Source: Bacilli bacterium
GTDB taxonomy: Bacteria; Bacillota_I; Bacilli_A; RFN20; CAG-826
Direction: 5' to 3'
Assembly (NCBI GenBank): GCA_900767825.1
Contig: CAAGAN010000038.1
Span: forward strand, 1 to 64,000
Length of the DNA stretch: 64,000 nucleotides
Shown: piece after piece, positions 60,028-64,000 of the stretch
Layout of the letters: each line of letters opens with the position of its first letter
How positions within the stretch are numbered: the first letter of the stretch is position 1
Made by a program: the position numbers and the translations under genes
The notes under the pieces: generated by a model
The model's input: the letters and a program-made list of their open reading frames with translations, nothing else
Database searches by the model: none
What the model was told of the DNA's origin: nothing

Positions 60028-63000
60028 TTAATTAATCTTTAAACCCATCTTCTTAATGGATTCATATATGTGTCTAGCACTTCTTTCAGTCAATGCTTCA
60101 TATCCAAATAGATGTAATACTTCCTTGCATAGATCATCAATAGTAATATCCCCTTGCAAAGCCACTATATCTTCAACACATAATTTAATCTCTTCATAAG
60201 GAATATCTACCATCGATCTATCCCCATTAACCCTATAAGAGGTGATGGATGAAGGAAGTAAAGAGGAAGAATACCAATATGTATAGGAATTGAATACTAT
60301 ATCAGTCGCCCCAATGGACCTAAGTTCATTCAATATGATTTGGTATTTCTTGTTTGTAATCCTACCAACTCCATATATAGCCCTTATCCTTCTTTTTAAT
60401 AATTCATCAGAAATAGGAGATTCTAAAGATAATATAGAAGGCAATACAGTCTTTAAAGAAGGTTTATCCCCAACAAGAGGATAATTTAATTCAGGATAAT
60501 TGACCTTATGTGGATAAGGATTAGATAAAGTCGCCTTATCAAATACAATCTCTTGTTTCTCTTTCTTATTGGATTTAGAACTTGGGGAGCTTAATGTCTT
60601 GATAATATTATCGATAACTACATCTGGATGATCTATATATTCGCTAGAGAATACCCTTATGCTCTTCCAGTGTAATGCATCTAGCATATTAGGTCCCACT
60701 ACATTCCTATCATTGCAGGTAGGAGAAGAAACATAGGTATCATCATCAGTTAATATACCTAATGCATATTTAGAATTATCTAATGGATCCTTGATTGCTA
60801 TATCAACCTTAAATGAACTAGTCCCGATATCTAAATCAACCTTATAGCCAAGTCTAGTTAGATGAGCTGCCAATGAAGATGCAAAATTGAATTTAATAGG
60901 TTTCTTTGCCCATCTAAAATCATTAGTAAGGCTAGTTGGACCATTCTCGGCATATAAAAGGAATTGCTTTAGATATTCAGCCCCTTCGTTTTTAGATACC
61001 CCGCTTCTAATATCGCTACTTCTACAAGAAGAGAATACAATCATCTCTTCTTTTGCCCTAGATACGGCTACATTAAGTCTTCTTTCGCCCTTTTCCCTAC
61101 TTAATGGACCAAAATTAATAGACATGGTCTTGTTCTTTTTATTCGGTCCAAAGCAAATAGAAAACAATATGCAATCTCTTTCATCACCTTGTACATTCTC
61201 TAGATTCTTGACAAATATTTCTTCTCCGCCTGGATATTTATTAAGTGAATTATCCTTAGAGAAAGCTTCATCAAGCAAATCATTAATAAGATCCATCTGC
61301 TTCTTATTGAATGTAACTATACCTATTGAGCGTTTAGATAATTCTTTATCCTTACATCTAGATATTACTTCCTTAACAATAGCCTTAGCTTCTTCTTTAT
61401 TAATACCCCTGCCCATTAGATAATCACCCCCGACATATCTAAATTTAACCGCGGATACTTGGTTATATGGGGATGGGAAAGTTGCTAAGGAATTATCATA
61501 GAATTTATTATTAGAGAAAGCGATTAATGATTCATGATGTGACCTATAATGGTAAGTAAGCCTATGTCTAGGCAAATCTAATGCAATCGCATCATCTAAT
61601 AATGATTCAAGGTCATCATAATTGATGTTATCTTCATTTGAGATAGATGAAGATATAGTCGCATTAAAGAAATTAGTCGGAGGCATCTGTTGCTTATCCC
61701 CTGCAATAATCGTGGAATCACCTCTAGCAATTGCTCCAATCGCTTCTGAAGTCGGTATTTGGCTAGCCTCGTCAAATATAACCAAATCAAAATGATGCTT
61801 GCTTGGATCGATATATTGGGCGACTGACATTGGGGACATTAGGAAACATGGGGTATATTTAAATATTAGTTCCCCATATGTATCGAATATGTTCCTAAGA
61901 GATTTACCCCTACCTGAAGTTGCCAAAACCTTCCTAAATTGGTAATTAGATGAACTAGTCGCATAATGGACATTATCTAGAGGGAATTCCTTTGTTATTT
62001 CAAATGCAGTTTCCTTGACTGAAAGTAATCTATATTCATCAATCGCCTTTTTATATTTATTAATCTTATCTTCTACTTCAAGAGAATTTAGATTTAGCAA
62101 ATCCTCTTCAAATAAAGAAGAGACCATAATCGAATAGAAAAGGACACATTTAAAGGCAGGTTCTAATTCTAATTCATCTAATTTGCCATTTAGATAAGAA
62201 GATATAACTGGATTAGGCAAGATAGAAGAAGCTTCATCAATATAATTAAGTAACTTAATCCATTCACCTAGGTGCTGGATATCTTCTTTTGCCTTATTTA
62301 ATAGGCTTATAGATGTTTCATAATATATGTCGTTATCATTTAGATTAAATACATCAAAACCCAATGTAGTCTTTAATCTTTCATTCTCTTTCTTTAATCT
62401 AGCTAGATTATCTAAGAAAGAGGTAACTTTATTCTCGAATAAATATTCAGGATTAGATGAAACAGAGACAAAATAGCTTTCGATTGGTTTAATATCCAAT
62501 TTGGAACTAGATTGCATGTTATTAAGCAAATCTAGCATATCCAGGGTATTCTTTACTTTCTTATATTCAGCCTCTACTTCTACTTTGTTTTTATTAATTA
62601 AATAAGAATAGATAAAAGAAGAATAGCCATTAAATGAGGCCATCTTTTCTTTCTTTTGCTTAACTATCTTTATTAAATTAAGGAAATTAGATATAGATTC
62701 ATCATTTCTTAAGTCTTTCTTATCCTTGATAAATGGACGTATAGCCTTCTTTATTTGTTTTCTAGTTCTATTTCTAGCAAAGAAAGATAAAGACGGTAAA
62801 GAGGATAACATTCCTAATAAAGAAGATTCATCAATAGATAAACTAGAAGAAGAATATCTATTAAATAAGATATCTTCATCATTTTTATAATCTAATAGGC
62901 ATTCAAAATAATTCTTGATGTCAACTTTAGAAGAATAATATGTCTTGTTGGTTATTTTAGAATAATCGATGTTATCTTTATTTTCTTTTATTAGATTAAA

Positions 63001-64000
63001 TAAGGATTCCAAAGCGAAAGAATTAGATCTAGATAACTTGATATCTAATCCATTCTTATTTACTAGCTCTAGATAAGAATCTTCCAAAGAAAGAAGCAAA
63101 GGAAGGATGTTATCGATTTCTTTTTCTAATTTATCCCTAGAGTCTAAAGAATATTCTCTAGATGTAAAGAAGCTGAAGCAATTTGAATAATATCCACCTA
63201 GAGGTATCCCATATAGCTTTATTTTAGAGATGACATCTAGGCATTTATTATATTTAGTCTCATCCATCGATTTAGAATAAGATACATCTACATTTCCAAT
63301 GGTTTTATATTTCTCATAGGCTAAATAATTTAATATAGCCTCATATGGGGAGACAAAATATCCTTTCTTATCATGAAGCCTGGACAATAAAGCATTTAAT
63401 TCATTTCTAATTGAAAGTAAATTAGAAGCAATTTCTTCTTTATTTTCATTAGATAAAGTCTTACCAACCTGTAAAGAAGAATTTAATTGGTTCAATACTT
63501 CTTTTTTATTAGCTTTTGCTGAATGTATCTGTAAGCAGAATTGCCCTAGGTTTAATTCGTCTAGCCTTTTCTTAACTACTTGCAAGGCCACTTCTTTTTC
63601 AGCGACGAAAAGAACTTTATTATGTTTATATAAAGCGTTGATTATTATATTCGCGATAGTTTGGCTTTTACCTGTTCCAGGAGGCCCATCAAGAACAAAA
63701 GACTCCCCTAAATCAGAACACTTAATCGCATATAATTGACTTGAATCATAAGGAAGAGGCAAGGAAAGTTCCCCTGGCTTAATTTGTTCATCCAATTTAG
63801 ATATATCTAATTCCTTGGTCTTATTCTTCCAGCACTTCTCCCCCTTAACAAAAGAAGAGACTACATCATTTTTAATAAAGATATCCTTATATTTCTTGAT
63901 GTCATTCCACATGACAAAATGGGAGAAAGAGAATAAAGACAAGGAAGCGACTTCTTCTTCAATAGTCCAGCTCTTATAGGAAGATATCTTTCTCCTAAAG
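60028..64000 (-). CDS. Large SF1 helicase with DUF4011/DUF3320-type architecture (5' end outside window)
   Basis: At least 1323 residues; the frame stays open to the window edge, reading sense (SSYKSWTIEEEVASLSLFSFSHFVMWNDI), so the N-terminal DUF4011 part lies beyond 64000. Visible: Walker A DGPPGTGKSQTIANII, a long coiled region, motif II DLVIFDEASQIPTSEA, GDKQQMPPTNFF, YHYRSHHESLI, NVQGDERDCI, RRLNVAVSRAKE, then a Vsr/REase-like domain (LGYKVDLDIGTSSFKVDIAI) and a C-terminal DUF3320 winged helix. Such proteins are often near defence genes but their role is not settled. Confidence 0.88.
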   Translation of the reverse strand, partial: FRRKISSYKSWTIEEEVASLSLFSFSHFVMWNDIKKYKDIFIKNDVVSSFVKGEKCWKNKTKELDISKLDEQIKPGELSLPLPYDSSQLYAIKCSDLGESFVLDGPPGTGKSQTIANIIINALYKHNKVLFVAEKEVALQVVKKRLDELNLGQFCLQIHSAKANKKEVLNQLNSSLQVGKTLSNENKEEIASNLLSIRNELNALLSRLHDKKGYFVSPYEAILNYLAYEKYKTIGNVDVSYSKSMDETKYNKCLDVISKIKLYGIPLGGYYSNCFSFFTSREYSLDSRDKLEKEIDNILPLLLSLEDSYLELVNKNGLDIKLSRSNSFALESLFNLIKENKDNIDYSKITNKTYYSSKVDIKNYFECLLDYKNDEDILFNRYSSSSLSIDESSLLGMLSSLPSLSFFARNRTRKQIKKAIRPFIKDKKDLRNDESISNFLNLIKIVKQKKEKMASFNGYSSFIYSYLINKNKVEVEAEYKKVKNTLDMLDLLNNMQSSSKLDIKPIESYFVSVSSNPEYLFENKVTSFLDNLARLKKENERLKTTLGFDVFNLNDNDIYYETSISLLNKAKEDIQHLGEWIKLLNYIDEASSILPNPVISSYLNGKLDELELEPAFKCVLFYSIMVSSLFEEDLLNLNSLEVEDKINKYKKAIDEYRLLSVKETAFEITKEFPLDNVHYATSSSNYQFRKVLATSGRGKSLRNIFDTYGELIFKYTPCFLMSPMSVAQYIDPSKHHFDLVIFDEASQIPTSEAIGAIARGDSTIIAGDKQQMPPTNFFNATISSSISNEDNINYDDLESLLDDAIALDLPRHRLTYHYRSHHESLIAFSNNKFYDNSLATFPSPYNQVSAVKFRYVGGDYLMGRGINKEEAKAIVKEVISRCKDKELSKRSIGIVTFNKKQMDLINDLLDEAFSKDNSLNKYPGGEEIFVKNLENVQGDERDCILFSICFGPNKKNKTMSINFGPLSREKGERRLNVAVSRAKEEMIVFSSCRSSDIRSGVSKNEGAEYLKQFLLYAENGPTSLTNDFRWAKKPIKFNFASSLAAHLTRLGYKVDLDIGTSSFKVDIAIKDPLDNSKYALGILTDDDTYVSSPTCNDRNVVGPNMLDALHWKSIRVFSSEYIDHPDVVIDNIIKTLSSPSSKSNKKEKQEIVFDKATLSNPYPHKVNYPELNYPLVGDKPSLKTVLPSILSLESPISDELLKRRIRAIYGVGRITNKKYQIILNELRSIGATDIVFNSYTYWYSSSLLPSSITSYRVNGDRSMVDIPYEEIKLCVEDIVALQGDITIDDLCKEVLHLFGYEALTERSARHIYESIKKMGLKIN

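Noticed and set aside
1..64000. Mycoplasma-type code with TGA as tryptophan
   Set aside because: TGA acts as the stop of well-defined genes (for example 35908-35910 and 43323-43325) and tryptophans are read from TGG.

Overview
The window is AT-rich, densely packed DNA from a low-GC Gram-positive bacterium. It uses the standard code: TGA ends real genes, for example at 43323-43325. Shine-Dalgarno sites are of the AAGGAGG type, lipoprotein signal peptides are Gram-positive-like, and the energy-coupling factor (ECF) genes sit beside truA. Gene content (short ABC/ECF operons, surface proteins with bacterial Ig-like folds, GH112 and GH78 enzymes, many stand-alone P-loop ATPases) suggests an uncultured gut member of the Bacilli near the Erysipelotrichales/RF39/Mollicutes-related lineages. 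That placement is inference.

Layout. 1-2.7 kb: a lipoprotein, a two-gene ADP-ribosyltransferase-like (DUF3990) toxin/partner module with operator-like repeats, and a RhuM remnant. 2.7-3.1 kb: an Ile-Val-Thr tRNA operon. 3.1-8 kb: a GH78-like enzyme, a flavin reductase and an AbiE-like toxin-antitoxin pair. 8-10.3 kb: rplM-rpsI with a leader, a small Xre regulator and a YebC-family gene. 10.5-17.6 kb (+ strand): a lipoprotein/ABC-2 exporter operon in which a YwaF/TMEM164-like membrane protein is fused to the ABC ATPase. 17.6-28 kb (- strand): housekeeping genes (PHP phosphatase, truA, ecfT, ecfA2, ecfA1, dCMP deaminase, GH13 glucosidase, FolC-like ligase, smpB, M6 protease) and two small proteins.

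28-47.4 kb is accessory. It holds four ATPases of the ATPase_2/DUF234 and AAA_14/DUF4143 types, each beside its own short repeats or long imperfect palindromes; a SWIM/SNF2 pair; a cation exporter; a DUF4417 operon with a possible small toxin and a small RNA; a GH112 phosphorylase behind a decayed sugar-ABC ATPase; and a second DUF3990 module. 47.4-51.8 kb: an ASCH-like protein, a secreted endonuclease I and a second surface protein with a shared stalk and membrane anchor. 52-64 kb: a probable antiphage STAND NTPase with an N-terminal nuclease, gpmA, a Fic protein between direct repeats, a methyltransferase, an MTA/SAH nucleosidase, 12-bp tandem repeats, and a large DUF4011/DUF3320-type helicase that runs off the right edge.

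The strongest candidate for something undescribed is the set of repeat-associated ATPases. Also notable are the paired DUF3990 modules, in which the DNA-binding domain has moved from one partner to the other, and several genes that look leaderless, with a -10 box 6-7 nt before ATG. All sequence matches were made by eye; no database search was run.
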